A stretch of 64,000 nt of DNA from the NCBI RefSeq assembly GCF_905147365.1, contig NC_056428.1, positions 33,647,001-33,711,000 on the forward strand, written 5' to 3'. Below are positions 32,501-37,095 of the stretch, in pieces (position 1 is the stretch's first letter; each line of letters begins with the position of its first letter). The position numbers and the translations under genes were made by a program. Origin of the DNA: Aricia agestis (lineage: Eukaryota > Arthropoda > Insecta > Lepidoptera > Lycaenidae). The notes under the pieces are model-generated. The model saw only the letters and a program-made list of their open reading frames with translations, was not told where the DNA came from and searched no databases.

Positions 32501-34056
32501 CTTAATCCATACTAATATTATCTGGAAAAGTGTGTCCGAACCGCTGAACCGATTTTGCTGAAATTTGGGATATATGGAGATACTATCAGAAAAGTTGATT
32601 CCTAGGCAGATGGCGGACCTAAGTAATTTGGTTGAGTTATGTCGAATTCCTCGATGGTACCTACATTGATTCCCGGAAAAGGACATAGGATACTTTAATC
32701 CCTGAAAATGTAATAATAATAATGTGTAATGTCATCTAGTCAATATATAATTACACAGCGCGCAACATAGGTATCTGTGCCTGCGACTGTAAGTTTAGCA
32801 TATTGTTTATAACCACACATTATTCAAATCATAATAAATTTATTTTGTACTTACTGACATACATAATATTTTTGCAGGAAAATTATTTTTCCTGGAAAAT
32901 CTTCGAACGTCGGAAATCTATTTACTACGGACTTAATAGAGCAGTGCGTGGACTGGATTCTGTACAAGCTTCTGCTACGTAGAACCCGATACTGCCGGCT
33001 TATTGTATAGATAGTATTTAATCTCCTTTGCAAAGTATCTAAGATTGCTATCGAGACGAGAATTCTCGGTAATGGACGCAAGTCACAAAGGTGCATTGAT
33101 CAAACTGCTATAAGGAACTCCTTAGTAAGCTTATTTGCAACCTCCTCCGCCTTTAAGTAAAGGACCATATTGTAATCTTATGTACAAAGAACGATAGTTT
33201 TTATTACTCTTGATTTACTTTAACTACAAATCCAGGTTTCCGGTTGTTGTTTATGTTCATCCATTTGGTATAAACAAAACAAACGTTTTTACTTTTTAGT
33301 TTTTACTATTATGAGAATAACAATAATAATTATTGTGGTTTGATAAAAAATCTACTAGATCGAACAAAGAAATCTTGACAAGGAAAACTACTGTAGAATA
33401 GTAGAATTAGTCACTTCTGGTTTCAGAACGAAGACTGTTATAACCTACAAGGAATCGGTACCAAAATATGGTAACTTAGAGACGACTAACGGCCGTTCCC
33501 AATATTTGATCTATCTCTAGTAGGGCAAAACCAGAGATAGATCAAATATTGGGAACGGCCGTTAAAATACCGTTGTGTACTAATTATTTTGCGATGAAAC
33601 TAAATGATTGCTAATAAGGCCGGCCACAAACGTACATTTTCCGTACGTGTCTTAAGAATTCGTTTTCCGTATTCGGAAATCAGAATGCTTAGAATCAGTG
33701 GAAAGTACGTTAACTGCAGCCGCACTCGTTCGTTTTTCTCCGTACGGAACGGATTCCGCACGTACGATTCATGTGCAAGTCGGCGCGTTTGCACTTGAAA
33801 TAACTCGATTGCGCTGAGCAAGTCTCCCGGAATTCCGAATACGGAAAACGAATTCGGAAATAGAATATGGTAAACACACATTAATCGCTTGGACTTGGAT
33901 AAGGCCTTGGAAGTCCAGAACTTGGTACATATTACTTACATCTAAGAGTTGTATGCATCCCATCTCTCCAAGCTGCGTCATCACCTCAAAAGCACTGCCA
34001 TATTGAAGGTATATCTCACAGAAGGACATAAGATCGCTCCGTAGCATGCTCCCCAT
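4868..34056 (-). CDS. Vha100: V-type proton ATPase subunit a (Vo a, 100-116 kDa), complete 15-exon gene
   Basis: Subunit a is the membrane stator and half-channel subunit of the vacuolar H+-ATPase; it passes protons to the c-ring during ATP-driven acidification of organelles or across apical membranes. I joined 15 exons (117, 177, 164, 166, 177, 213, 151, 162, 209, 110, 125, 236, 196, 175 and 151 nt, in transcript order) with GT-AG borders and matching phases, giving 842 aa, the usual family length. Residues 1-388 form the cytosolic arm; about eight membrane segments follow from residue 390. Family landmarks include NYLELTE (132-138), PPTFHRTNKFT, TFPFLFAIMFGD (395-406), TASYLRLWALSLAH (720-733, Arg725) and MEGLSAFLHTLRLHW (779-793, Glu780, Arg790). 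These match residues of yeast Vph1p known to be essential (Arg735, Glu789, Arg799). The N-terminal half is divergent, so it may be a specialised insect paralogue. The start ATG sits in a good context (AAAATGG). Which Vha100 paralogue it is cannot be decided here. Confidence 0.95.
5814..6179. mobile_element. MITE family F in V-ATPase intron 14
   Basis: The ends are inverted: TATACGGGCAACTAAAATTG on the left and CAATTGTTGCCCGTGTAAGC on the right. The interior is rich in GAGCAAT/ATTGCTC motifs. A second copy is at about 19711-19978 in intron 7. The rest of intron 14 (5019-6351) shows nothing recognisable. Confidence 0.7.
6352..6526 (-). CDS. Vha100: V-ATPase a exon 14 (residues 735-793, last membrane helix)
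   Basis: After a T-rich acceptor ending TTTCAG the exon gives LSDMLWHMVLVKLALRD, a hydrophobic helix, then VMEGLSAFLHTLRLHW. Glu780 and Arg790 match yeast Glu789 and Arg799, the second half-channel charges. Donor TTG|GTGAGT in phase 2 splits Trp793. Open frames on the other strand and in the other minus-strand frame are shadows. Confidence 0.96.
6831..7098. mobile_element. MITE family A, copy 1 (intron 13)
   Basis: A foldback with ends TACAGAGTGTAACA and inner arms GTTCCTTGTAGAGAGTTCAC / GTGAACTCTCTACAAGGAAC. It belongs to the same family as 14145-14393 and 46798-47046. Its TIRs are more diverged than those of the other copies, so it is probably older. Confidence 0.8.
7636..7915 (+). mobile_element. 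Dispersed repeat D (GGGGGCAAACGAGCAAAC type), intron 13
   Basis: It starts with GGGGGGCAAACGAGCAAACG, continues through CATGGACACTCGCAGCATCA, a run of GGGTAGGG-like units, and ends near GGCTCTCC. Other copies are at 12340-12545, 25745-25956, 32128-32440 and 52376-52695. No coding capacity is seen. I know the family as common in Lepidoptera but do not assign a class. Confidence 0.8.
7995..8124. mobile_element. MITE family B, copy 1 (intron 13)
   Basis: The foldback ends AGGGCCTGTTTCACCACTT and AAGTGGTGAAACAAGCCCT, with ACTTGACAGATCAAGTATGG inside. Further copies are at 14969-15095, 15193-15332 and 34288-34379. Confidence 0.8.
8540..8612. repeat. Short hairpin (GTTACGTACGTAAC)
   Basis: The arms AAAATCGTTACGTACGTAAC and its inverse flank a short AT-rich loop. 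The 8127-8539 sequence before it holds GC-richer, repeat-like DNA with no supported gene. Confidence 0.5.
8719..8914 (-). CDS. Vha100: V-ATPase a exon 13 (residues 670-734, essential arginine helix)
   Basis: The exon carries EAIHTIEFVLSTISHTASYL then RLWALSLAHE. Arg725 is the counterpart of yeast Vph1p Arg735, required for proton transport; His733 follows in SLAH. Acceptor CTTACAG, donor GAAA|GTAATT in phase 1, the split codon giving Lys735 with exon 14. Confidence 0.96.
9311..9546 (-). CDS. Vha100: V-ATPase a exon 12 (residues 591-669, membrane segment 6)
   Basis: After acceptor TTTTCAG the exon gives DYKRSPHCAPLILIFFIDML, a loop, then FPSQPLVQNILLFVSLLCVP. The APSxLIxFINM and LLCVPxML patterns are family motifs. 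The insert STTKPVDDGCDAYI between them is family-variable. Donor CTA|GTAAGA, phase 0. Confidence 0.94.
9648..9788. mobile_element. Foldback element in intron 11
   Basis: The arms contain CGACGACGTGTCGTCGCGAC and GTCGCGACGACACGTCGTC, with TTTCTATGTATTTCTATGAA paired inside. It lies about 100 bp before the exon 12 acceptor on the gene strand. The rest of the intron (9789-10509) shows nothing notable. Confidence 0.65.
10510..10634 (-). CDS. Vha100: V-ATPase a exon 11 (residues 549-591, membrane segment 5)
   Basis: The exon gives YFKEYYLIPLQFLPRMIFLV followed by FLFLWLSVLMVMKWFMYGPK. This corresponds to the family helix that starts FIPQMLFL and ends in YKW. Acceptor GTTTTAG, donor AAG|GTAATA, phase 1. 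Confidence 0.92.
10677..10870 (+). repeat. Dispersed repeat W (ACCGCTGAACAGATTTTGCTG type)
   Basis: The core pattern is AATGCGAAAG, GTCTGTCTGT-like, AACCGCTGAAC, TTTGCTGAAATTTGG, then GAAAGGACATAGGATA. Copies or fragments lie at 21255-21430, 32506-32705, 37880-38065, 39985-40130, 46525-46720, 50545-50715 and 50725-50915. It is non-coding and I associate it with Lepidoptera. The intron sequence from 10871 to 12339 shows no gene or clear repeat. Confidence 0.7.
12340..12545 (-). mobile_element. Dispersed repeat D, inverted copy inserted in a mariner remnant
   Basis: It reads GCCGAGTGAGTG to GTTTGCCCCCTTG on the plus strand, the reverse of the copy at 7636-7915. It stops exactly where the mariner transposase reading breaks off, so it truncated that element. 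Overlapping small open frames are not genes. Confidence 0.75.
12546..13274 (-). pseudogene. Mariner transposase remnant (intron 10)
   Basis: The minus-strand frames give MKLTGENFQLMIFYDF and RCGLTQ near the N-terminus, ATIYNWFNEFKRGRSNLGDD, then GDKRVTYQQIRASLG. After an interruption come DQKRLRMDWCSQMLDKF and DESWIYCYKPETKRQSAQ. These are mariner motifs; the D of DESW is the second catalytic residue. In-frame stops and frameshifts are present, a foldback splits it at 12741-12902, and repeat D removes the third catalytic region. It is dead. Confidence 0.88.
12741..12902. mobile_element. MITE family H inserted inside the mariner remnant
   Basis: The foldback has ends TAGACAAGTGGCAAAGCG and CGTTTTGCCACTTGTCTA and arms made of GCTAAC units. 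The mariner reading resumes on its far side, and TA flanks both ends, consistent with TA target duplication. Confidence 0.8.
13794..13903 (-). CDS. Vha100: V-ATPase a exon 10 (residues 513-549, membrane segment 4)
   Basis: The peptide LASNQIIFLNSIKMKMSIIV continues as GVIQMIFGLLLSLVNN, matching LATNxLTFLNSFKMKMSVIxGIxHMxFGVxLS. Acceptor TTTTCAG, donor AAC AT|GTATGT, phase 2. Confidence 0.95.
14121..14146. repeat. TA microsatellite beside MITE A
   Basis: About 13 TA units run into the ACAGGGTG end of the MITE that follows. Confidence 0.9.
14145..14393. mobile_element. MITE family A, copy 2 (intron 9)
   Basis: A nearly symmetric foldback with ends TACAGGGTGTAACAAAAATA and TATTTTTGTTACACCCTGTA. 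The arms include GAAAGTAGCAGTGCTGAAAG; the centre reads AACGGCCCGAGCGTCACG. It lies between two TA arrays. Open frames on both strands are artefacts of the inverted repeat. Confidence 0.88.
14392..14570. repeat. TA arrays with a MITE A end fragment
   Basis: TA units at 14392-14427 are followed by a partial MITE A end (ACAGGGTGTAAC to about 14455) and a second TA array at 14470-14557. The second array is bounded by inverted AACAAAATACTAG and TAGTATTTTGTT. Confidence 0.85.
14746..14954 (-). CDS. Vha100: V-ATPase a exon 9 (residues 443-512, membrane segment 3 and lumenal loop)
   Basis: The exon starts (G)RYVILLMGQFSMFTGIIYN, a strong match to GRYIILLMGLFSIYTGLIYN, and ends YVFGVDPTWA at donor GCT|GTATGT. 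The long loop between them has an NQS glycosylation sequon. A foldback MITE ends only about 14 bp from the acceptor, on the intron side. Confidence 0.95.
14969..15095. mobile_element. MITE family B, copy 2, at the intron 8 acceptor
   Basis: The ends are AGGGCCTGTTTCACCACTTC and GTGGCGAAACAGGCCCT. On the gene strand the element ends about 14 bp before exon 9, leaving only TTATATTTTTAG for the pyrimidine tract. Confidence 0.85.
15193..15332. mobile_element. MITE family B, copy 3 (intron 8)
   Basis: Same family as the copy 100 bp away (ACTTGACAGATCAAATACGG inside) but with a degraded right end. The following 15350-16440 is unassigned intron sequence with a small piece of the 4100-4240-type foldback near 16120-16190. 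Confidence 0.8.
16443..16710 (-). mobile_element. tRNA-derived SINE, copy 1 (intron 8)
   Basis: The plus strand ends in GGGATTCGAACCCGCGACC and CCACTGAGCCACCGAAGTCG. Reversed, this gives a tRNA-like head with an A-box-like TGGCTCAGTGG and B box GGTTCGAATCC. The body (CCCCGTGGTAAGTACC, TTACGGGTACCAGACAACGG) is shared with 29371-29656 and 52196-52310. Confidence 0.75.
17101..17389. repeat. Large near-perfect hairpin (intron 8)
   Basis: The inner arms are 17131-17226 and 17233-17329, about 96 bp, differing by one base in a T/A run, with a 6-nt loop. An outer pair of 30-bp arms (17101-17130 and 17360-17389) follows after an unpaired 30-bp stretch on the right. No known transposase end is recognised. 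Confidence 0.9.
18123..18240. repeat. Dispersed repeat, also at 22143-22262
   Basis: Both places share CAGTATAGCAATATTA, CCCTACAGTAACGAAACGCC and GATGCCGCCACCGATGAC in the same order. The minus-strand open frames over both copies come from this repeat, not from a gene. The AGCAATATGACATATC-like fragment at 7332 and 23721 is related. Confidence 0.6.
18340..18396. repeat. GC-loop hairpin GGTCTCGCGCGCGC
   Basis: TAGATAAATGATTGGTCTCG pairs with CGAGACCAATCATTCATCTA around a GCGCGCGCTAGCG apex. Confidence 0.7.
18400..19021 (-). pseudogene. Non-LTR retrotransposon 3' remnant
   Basis: On the minus strand HAILLWNALPPEIRMSKTRD and TFKRRVREFYL match the C-terminal tail of reverse transcriptase proteins (LWNALPPxIR...FKRRVRE). 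The downstream untranslated part (CGGACTTAATGCC-like, GGCATTATCTACCAGTCAAC) is typical of a widespread lepidopteran family. The coding part starts inside the element, so it is 5' truncated. A short hairpin (TTTGGGTACTGCAGCAAAC) sits at 18952-19008. Confidence 0.75.
19348..19509 (-). CDS. Vha100: V-ATPase a exon 8 (residues 389-443, membrane segments 1-2)
   Basis: The exon starts (G)LYTIITFPFLFAIMFGDF and ends NEIWNIFFG at donor GTG|GTAAGT. The FPFLFAxMFGD motif marks the first membrane helix. The family usually has FGHG or LGHG after FGD; here it is FCHG, a small deviation. The loop EDKHVNRKSRN is shorter than in many family members. Confidence 0.94.
19711..19978. mobile_element. MITE family F, copy 2 (intron 7)
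   Basis: It starts GCTTATACGGGCAACTAAAA and keeps the GAGCAAT-type interior of 5814-6179. The right end (GGTGCCCGTTTAC) is diverged. Confidence 0.6.
20161..20965. repeat. 30-bp satellite array adjoining exon 7
   Basis: About 27 units of a 30-bp monomer (CCTAGCTATACAAGCCTAGA then ACTAAAACTA, with GGCTAAGC variants). Some neighbouring units are identical (20430-20520), which points to recent unequal exchange. A perfect 19-bp-arm palindrome (AACCTACGCGTCAGTGACG) interrupts it at 20526-20569. It ends about 10 bp from the exon 7 donor, and the monomer reversed reads CCAGGTAGTTTTAG, like that donor. Confidence 0.9.
20974..21124 (-). CDS. Vha100: V-ATPase a exon 7 (residues 339-389)
   Basis: The peptide goes from GKARTNVPSF to KYRELNP and holds PPTFHRTNKFTKGFQALINAYG, the family hallmark PPTYNRTNKFTxGFQxIVDAYG. 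Two acceptors are possible; the one giving GKART is in phase 0 with exon 6 and has the better pyrimidine tract. The donor CCAG|GTAATTCTAG runs straight into the 30-bp satellite array and resembles its monomer. Confidence 0.92.
21255..21430 (+). repeat. Dispersed repeat W, copy in intron 6
   Basis: It contains CAAACCGCTGAACTGATTTT and GGGAAAGGACATAGGATA and ends near GTATCATCTAGTTA. It belongs to the family described at 10677-10870. Confidence 0.7.
21810..22040. repeat. GC-rich CTCGCGGCTCG repeat block
   Basis: A strongly GC-rich block of about 230 bp in AT-rich intron DNA. CTCGCGGCGCGTCTCGC occurs twice directly and CGAGACGAGCCGCGAG once inverted, and the outer ends mirror each other (ATACTCGCGCCTCGTGG / GCGAGTGTAAAT). 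It looks like a GC-rich foldback element; the arginine-serine-rich open frame over it is not a gene. Confidence 0.6.
22430..22590. mobile_element. Foldback element with GAAGTTGATTCCTATGCA ends
   Basis: AGTTGATTCCTATGCAAATC on the left mirrors TTGCATAGGAATCAACTTCC on the right. Degenerate relatives lie at 4100-4240, 16120-16190, 32590-32660 and 63610-63690. Confidence 0.65.
23222..23561. repeat. Inverted repeat with about 57-bp arms (intron 6)
   Basis: TTCAGTGTACGGATGTAAAT (left arm, 23222-23278) is mirrored by ATTTACATCCGTACACTGAA (right arm, 23503-23561), together with the surrounding TATAATAAATG / CATTTATTATA. The 220 bp between are unrelated. The small open frames here are not genes. Confidence 0.7.
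23998..24210 (-). CDS. Vha100: V-ATPase a exon 6 (residues 268-338)
   Basis: The exon runs from VMNKTQFRRCKAL to KKLKKIS, phase 0 at both ends (acceptor GTTTAAG, donor TCG|GTAAAT). It contains KKTKAVYHNMNLFSLDITKE and CLIGQCWIPDNDLPHV, the clearest match in the cytosolic half (family: KAIYHTLNxFxxDVTxKCLIAExWxPxxDL). Confidence 0.95.
24211..25458. other. Intron 5, no recognisable element
   Basis: Mostly unique AT-rich sequence. An ACCGACTTCCAAAAAGGAGG motif at about 25347-25366 is a piece of a dispersed repeat whose inverse end lies at 59440-59465. Confidence 0.4.
25459..25635 (-). CDS. Vha100: V-ATPase a exon 5 (residues 209-267)
   Basis: The exon starts GKEIRNVGFLAICQGKQL after acceptor GTTATAG and ends RINDMKQ at donor CAG|GTATTA. 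It matches the family region GxxVxKSVFIIFFQGDQLKxRVKKICEGF, including a CPE motif (here SCPEDSAERM). The reading frame stays open past the donor into VLNGTTA, which mimics exon 6 (VMNKT). The exon 6 alignment decides the splice. Confidence 0.92.
25745..25956 (-). mobile_element. Dispersed repeat D, inverted copy (intron 4)
   Basis: It runs from GTGGGAGTGCCATACTTCGG to CGTTTGCCCCCTTATTTCAT, the same orientation as the copy at 12340. The end beyond the CCTACCC units is partly deleted. A fragment of the SINE body follows at about 25993-26060. Confidence 0.75.
26159..26322. mobile_element. MITE family C, copy 1 (intron 4)
   Basis: The foldback ends AACGGCCATTCCCAATATTT and AAATATTGGGAACGGCCGTT, with TAGAGATAGGAATAGCTC in the arms. 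Copies at 31243-31408 and 33487-33564 share these ends. Confidence 0.88.
26475..26640 (-). CDS. Vha100: V-ATPase a exon 4 (residues 153-208)
   Basis: Acceptor TTTTCAG precedes C TCC ATC; donor ACA|GTAAGT. The peptide includes GFTGYLQIITGVVRRNKSF and ILWRITLGNIYYKH. These correspond to the family motifs LGFVAGVIxRERIPAFE and MLWRxxRGNVFLR. Several normally conserved charged positions differ, which is one sign of divergence. Longer open frames overlap this stretch on both strands but do not match the protein. Confidence 0.9.
26866..27012. mobile_element. Foldback element (intron 3)
   Basis: CTATAGAGGTAAGAACGACC is mirrored by GGTCGGTCTTACCTGTATAG, with TTGCGGTT/AACCGCAA inside. It is a short MITE-like structure of about 145 bp. 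Confidence 0.7.
27655..27995 (+). pseudogene. Mariner transposase 3' remnant (intron 3)
   Basis: The plus strand reads LGWDVLPHPPYSPDLAPSDY then FLFRPLENSLNGKKF and IYERGLMMLPEIWQKVNDQN. This is the mariner C-terminal region with the third catalytic aspartate in PSDY. It has stop codons further on and the 5' half is missing. It faces the opposite way from the remnant at 12546-13274. Confidence 0.88.
28423..28533. repeat. 51-bp-arm hairpin (intron 3)
   Basis: Arms 28423-28473 and 28483-28533 pair with one mismatch around a 9-nt loop (CATCAACTT). The apex sequence is GCGAAATAAACTT. Confidence 0.9.
29043..29206 (-). CDS. Vha100: V-ATPase a exon 3 (residues 99-153)
   Basis: The exon starts NILSKWENDI and contains LLQNYLELTEMKYVIEQ, matching the family segment around NYLELTELKHVL. 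Acceptor TTTTTAG; donor AG|GTAAAT in phase 2, the split Ser codon being completed by the first base of exon 4. Confidence 0.92.
29371..29656 (-). mobile_element. tRNA-derived SINE, copy 2 (intron 2)
   Basis: It has the same body as 16443-16710 and a clearer tRNA-like end: GGCGGGATTCGAACCCGCGA and CCACTGAGCCACAGAGGTCG on the plus strand. A 28-bp-arm palindrome (GACGGAACAAAAAGTTTTCA) at 29525-29585 is joined to the B-box side. Confidence 0.78.
29745..30015. repeat. Foldback with long G and C runs (intron 2)
   Basis: G runs of ten at about 29770-29790 and a run of about 18 C at 29976-29993 lie in inverted positions, flanked by GGCAGCCTGTAATTT and CGCGCCTGTAATATT. The G-rich strand could form quadruplexes. 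An open frame across the G runs is not a gene. Confidence 0.65.
30020..31240. other. Intron 2 middle, no recognisable gene
   Basis: This holds a piece of the ACCGACTTCCAAAGTAAAAA repeat at 30725-30750, a short perfect hairpin TTTCCACGGACGTAAAAA at 30890-30927, and otherwise unique AT-rich DNA. Open frames at 30020-30388 and 30507-30701 show no family match. Confidence 0.4.
31243..31408. mobile_element. MITE family C, copy 2, at the exon 2 donor
   Basis: A full foldback with arms nearly identical to 26159-26322 (ends ATGGCCGTTCCCAATATTTG / GGGAACGGCCGTTAA). It lies about 15 bp inside intron 2 from the exon 2 donor. Confidence 0.88.
31424..31600 (-). CDS. Vha100: V-ATPase a exon 2 (residues 40-98)
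   Basis: Acceptor TTCTCAG precedes ATG ACT CCC; the donor is GAG|GTTAGT; phase 0 at both ends. The segment TTEVCRCAEMERILLFLEDE matches the family motif in which EVRRCEEMER-type sequence begins the long coiled coil of the cytosolic arm. A foldback MITE ends about 15 bp inside the following intron. Confidence 0.93.
31660..31797. mobile_element. Foldback element (intron 1) with CTCAATTTCACCAAC ends
   Basis: GCCTCAATTTCACCAACGTC mirrors TGGTTGGTGAAATTGGGGC. The inner GAAAGAGGTAACGTGATAC is shared with 2437-2520. Confidence 0.7.
31881..32081. mobile_element. MITE with TAGGTTCACACGG ends (intron 1)
   Basis: TAGGTTCACACGGC and CGTATGAACCTA form the ends, and CCTGCACGTTTCTTGCA / CGTGCAGGAAACTTGCAGG the arms. 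No other copy is seen in the window. Confidence 0.65.
32128..32440 (-). mobile_element. Dispersed repeat D, fullest copy (intron 1)
   Basis: It runs from CGTGGGAGAGCCATGCTTCG through GCGCGAAACAGCGCTAGCGC and CCCTACCC units to TTTGCCCCCTTATTTCAT. It contains both ends of the family and defines the consensus in this window. Confidence 0.82.
32506..32705 (+). repeat. Dispersed repeat W, interrupted copy (intron 1)
   Basis: GAACCGATTTTGCTGAAATT is present. The middle holds a piece of the GAAAAGTTGATTCCTAGGCA foldback (about 32588-32660). The repeat then resumes with GGAAAAGGACATAGGATAC. Confidence 0.6.
33487..33564. mobile_element. MITE family C, short copy (intron 1)
   Basis: Only the outer arms remain (AACGGCCGTTCCCAATATTT and inverse), meeting through CTAGTAGGGC. 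The central part of the family is missing. Confidence 0.85.
33620..33862. repeat. Inverted GAATTCGTTTTCCGTATTCGG repeat (intron 1)
   Basis: AATTCGTTTTCCGTATTCGG at about 33656-33676 is mirrored by CCGAATACGGAAAACGAATT at 33835-33855, with CGTACG motifs between. It ends about 80 bp before the exon 1 donor. Confidence 0.6.
33940..34056 (-). CDS. Vha100: V-ATPase a exon 1 (residues 1-39)
   Basis: This exon starts MGSMLRSDLMSF and ends CIQLLD at donor GAT|GTAAGT, phase 0. It corresponds to the conserved start of the family (MGSLFRSE-type, then an ELG-type motif, here QLGEMGCIQ). An upstream in-frame TTG is not used as a start because the ATG at 34056 matches the family N-terminus exactly. Confidence 0.93.
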
Positions 34057-34104
34057 TTTTAACAATGTTTGACGAATGTTTTGGCTGTCAATCTTCTTCT
34101 TCGT

Positions 34105-34110
34105 TTTATA
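34105..34110 (-). promoter_or_regulatory. Possible TATA box of the V-ATPase a gene
   Basis: TATAAAACG lies on the minus strand about 50 nt before the start codon. Transcription from about 34080 would leave a 5' UTR of some 25 nt. No splice acceptor is needed between it and the ATG, but a non-coding exon further upstream cannot be excluded. Confidence 0.3.
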
Positions 34111-34287
34111 CTAGATATTTTTTTTCATCGATAAGTTTGAATTCTATTTAAACTGAGGTAGAAGTTTTTATTGTAATTTTGATTTCCAAAACCAGCTAAG
34201 TGATAAGTCTTGAGAACAACATGGTAAAGTTGGATATTATTTTGGCCTTAATATAGTTATAATAGTAATGAGTTGTGAAAAGATTTA

Positions 34288-34379
34288 AAGGCTGTTTCAT
34301 CCACCACTTAACTTGACAGATAGAGTGTGGAGAATCTGGCAAATAAATAATTGTGGATGATGTGGTGGAACAGGCCCTC
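34288..34379. mobile_element. MITE family B, short copy upstream of the V-ATPase gene
   Basis: AAAGGCTGTTTCATCCACCA mirrors GTGGTGGAACAGGCCCT, with CACTTAACTTGACAGATAG inside. It lies about 180 bp upstream of the possible TATA box. Confidence 0.75.
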
Positions 34380-36050
34380 TTCAAATAGTTTTATCAGTTT
34401 TATGAAGGTTTTTAAAAAATTACCACTGGGTTGGTTATAAATATAATTTGTTAAAAAACCATAAAGTTAATAGGTATATTAACTTTATGTAAAAAACGGA
34501 GCAGTTGCGGGGTCATTATTAACACTGTAATCTGTATTAAAAAAAAAGACTTCAAAAAACAACATGTGTAAGCTAAAAAAGAAACATAATGGTCGAATTA
34601 ATAACTTCCTTTTTATGAATTCGGTTAAAAATGGATCATAAAAGTCGTTAAAATATCTTACAAACCAAGGCGTGTCTACAAGAGACACTTAGATTTTATA
34701 AAGAGAGTCCACCAAGTGAATTTCAGTCACAACTCAGAGCTCTACATTAGTATCTTAGGCTATTTCCGGTCCCCCGGGAGTCAACATACGTTCTGAATAA
34801 TTTACGGTTGTCCAACTAACTTTTGGGGTGCATTGGTAAAGGGATACACCGTATCTTGAGAATTTAATTTATACCCATGCTGTGGCAAAGAATGAATATC
34901 AAAGCCAGTAATATGAATGTATTTTAAATCGTTGCTCAACAAAGTGTTCTTTAATTTTATTTTTCTTAACATTCTTAAAATAAAGTCATATTTTATGTAT
35001 TCTTACTGCATCCCCGTATATATGCGGCATAGGTTTTTATTAGCCTTTTGCGTGAAGTAATGTTTGTTTAATAACTTAAGAATGCACCTGACCCTAACTT
35101 GACTACCTACATACTTAAACCTAGATCTCAAAATCTGTGAGGTCTAGAAAACTGATTTTTTTACACTAGTAACTTAAGTTCATGAAGATATACTCAAGAC
35201 GAAAACACGATTACTGAAAAAATGCTCGACAGTTTCTTTTTTTACAAATACCTTGTTTTAGACACATTTTTGCTTGGATCTTTGAAGTTTACTGTCATTT
35301 CTTTAATAATGTTTAATATCTAAAAAGGCACTGATTAAACCTAAATTTTCTCAAAATACTTTTTTCATAATCATTATATTATTATTCAAGTAAAACTAAT
35401 TTGGCGATGATTCCGCGTCGTCCTTTTTCACCTGGCATATGAAAGACGGGCGTGAGTGTGAAGAGAGAAGGACAATGTTTGATTTTTTGGGTTAGTAGCC
35501 CTCTTAACTTTAAATGATTTACTTTCTTTAAATTGATTTGAAAATCTATGGTGGTCAGGCCGGAATAACAGAAAATGTTGTACAGTATCAATTAACCACA
35601 GTAACAAAACAGACTTCAGTTTGTCTTGACCCTAAAACTGATTAAGTATGTACTGAGTAAGTATTGATTAAGTATGAAAATACTTTGAATATTTACTGGG
35701 GCAAAATGTACGAGTCTAATAAACCGGCTCGAACGTTGTTACAGGCAACATCTTGTTCATAATAAATTATAACATATTAGAATTCGCCCGTCGGCTACAC
35801 AAGTTTCCAATGAAACTCCCAACTTCTGCTAATAGTTGATAATATTAATATCTCAAGTTTTCAAATATTTAAAGTTTAGGTACTCGTTTTATAAAAATTT
35901 TTACTGAAATTGACTACCAGAGCAAAGTTTAGGTCACCTAAAAATAATACGTTAATTACTATGTGTCCTGCCTCAAGGCTGGTGTGTAAAACCTCATTTG
36001 TACAGTGTCACAGTGCAGCAAAACGCAGAGACAGAATGCGACGTATCTTA
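34380..36050. other. Intergenic region upstream of the V-ATPase gene
   Basis: No gene or clear element is seen. The minus-strand open frames at 34485-34688 and 35382-35591 lack a splice context or family match. Confidence 0.4.
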
Positions 36051-36059
36051 ATATCTTAT

Positions 36060-36760
36060 ATCTTTAAACGAGCCGTTCTTGTATATATATCTCGGAATCG
36101 GCTCCAACAATTTTCATGAAATTAAGTATATAGGTGGTTTCGGGGGCGATAAATCGATCTAGCTATTAATCATTTTTAGAAAATGTCATTTTATTCGTGT
36201 TTTATCGAATACCGAGCAAAGCTAGTATATCTTTAAACGAGCAATTCTTGTATATATATAAATATATAATTGGAATCTCGGAATCGGCTCCAACGATTTT
36301 CATGAAATTTAGTATATAGTGGGTTTTGGGGGCGATAAATCGATCTAGCTAGGAATCGCTTTTGGAAAATGTCATTTTATTCGTGTTTTATCGAATACCG
36401 AGCAAAGCTCGGTCAAATAGCTAGTGACGATATAATAATATGAGAAATTGACGTACTTAATAATTATTCTACATTAATAAAGTACCTACTTGCTATTTGA
36501 CCGAGCTTTGCTCGGTATTCGATAAAATGACATTTTCTAAAAATGATTCCTCGCCCCGATAGATTTGTCGCCCCCAAAAACCCCCTATATACTAAATTTC
36601 ATGAAAATCGTTGGAGCCGATTCCGAGATTCCAATTATATATTTATATATATATAAGAATTGCTCGTTTAAAGATATACTAGCTATTTGACCGAGCTTTG
36701 CTCGGTATATACATATACTAGAATTGCTCGTTTCAAGATATAAGATAATGTAATATTGTA
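36060..36760. mobile_element. Dispersed repeat cluster (TTTAAACGAGCAATTC / CCGAGCAAAGCTCGG)
   Basis: Two direct copies (36060-36220 and 36225-36420) share GGAATCGGCTCCAACGATTT, GGGGGCGATAAATCGATC and TTTTATCGAATACCGAGCAA. A third, inverted copy follows at 36490-36720. I recognise this family as widespread in butterflies and moths. Confidence 0.75.
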
Positions 36761-36929
36761 TCGTTGTGTTCATTTTAGTGCGATGTGGCTCTAAAGTAGG
36801 TATTGAAAATCAATAAATGTAGGAAAACACCTATTAACTAATAATTAATTATTTGTAAAATGTGCATGAGCAAAAAATGGCAAAAAAATCATGTAATATA
36901 TAAACTTAAATATTAACTTTATTTTGTTT

Positions 36930-37095
36930 TTAGTATTTGTTCTTAAAGCGGCAACAGGAATATTATCTGTGAAAAATTCAGAAGTCTAGCTACAGCAGTG
37001 CTTGAGATACACAGACGTAGTCTAGAGTCTGGAGACAGACAGACGGACAGACATCGAAGTCGCAGTTCCCTTAATTTACCCTTTGGGTACGGAAC
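36930..37095 (+). repeat. Dispersed repeat V (GCGGCAACAG ... GGGTACGGAACCC), copy 1
   Basis: It contains AGCGGCAACAGGAATATTAT, the GACAGACAGACGGACAGAC run and CCCTTTGGGTACGGAACCCT. Related copies are at 48890-49285 (inverted) and 52115-52880 (interrupted). A hairpin with CATCAATATTGTG lies at 37151-37190. Confidence 0.7.

Noticed and set aside
34485..34688. Minus-strand open frame (MSLVDTPWFVRYFNDFY...) as an upstream exon
   Set aside because: No consensus splice site bounds it and no family match is recognised; the V-ATPase start is already complete downstream.
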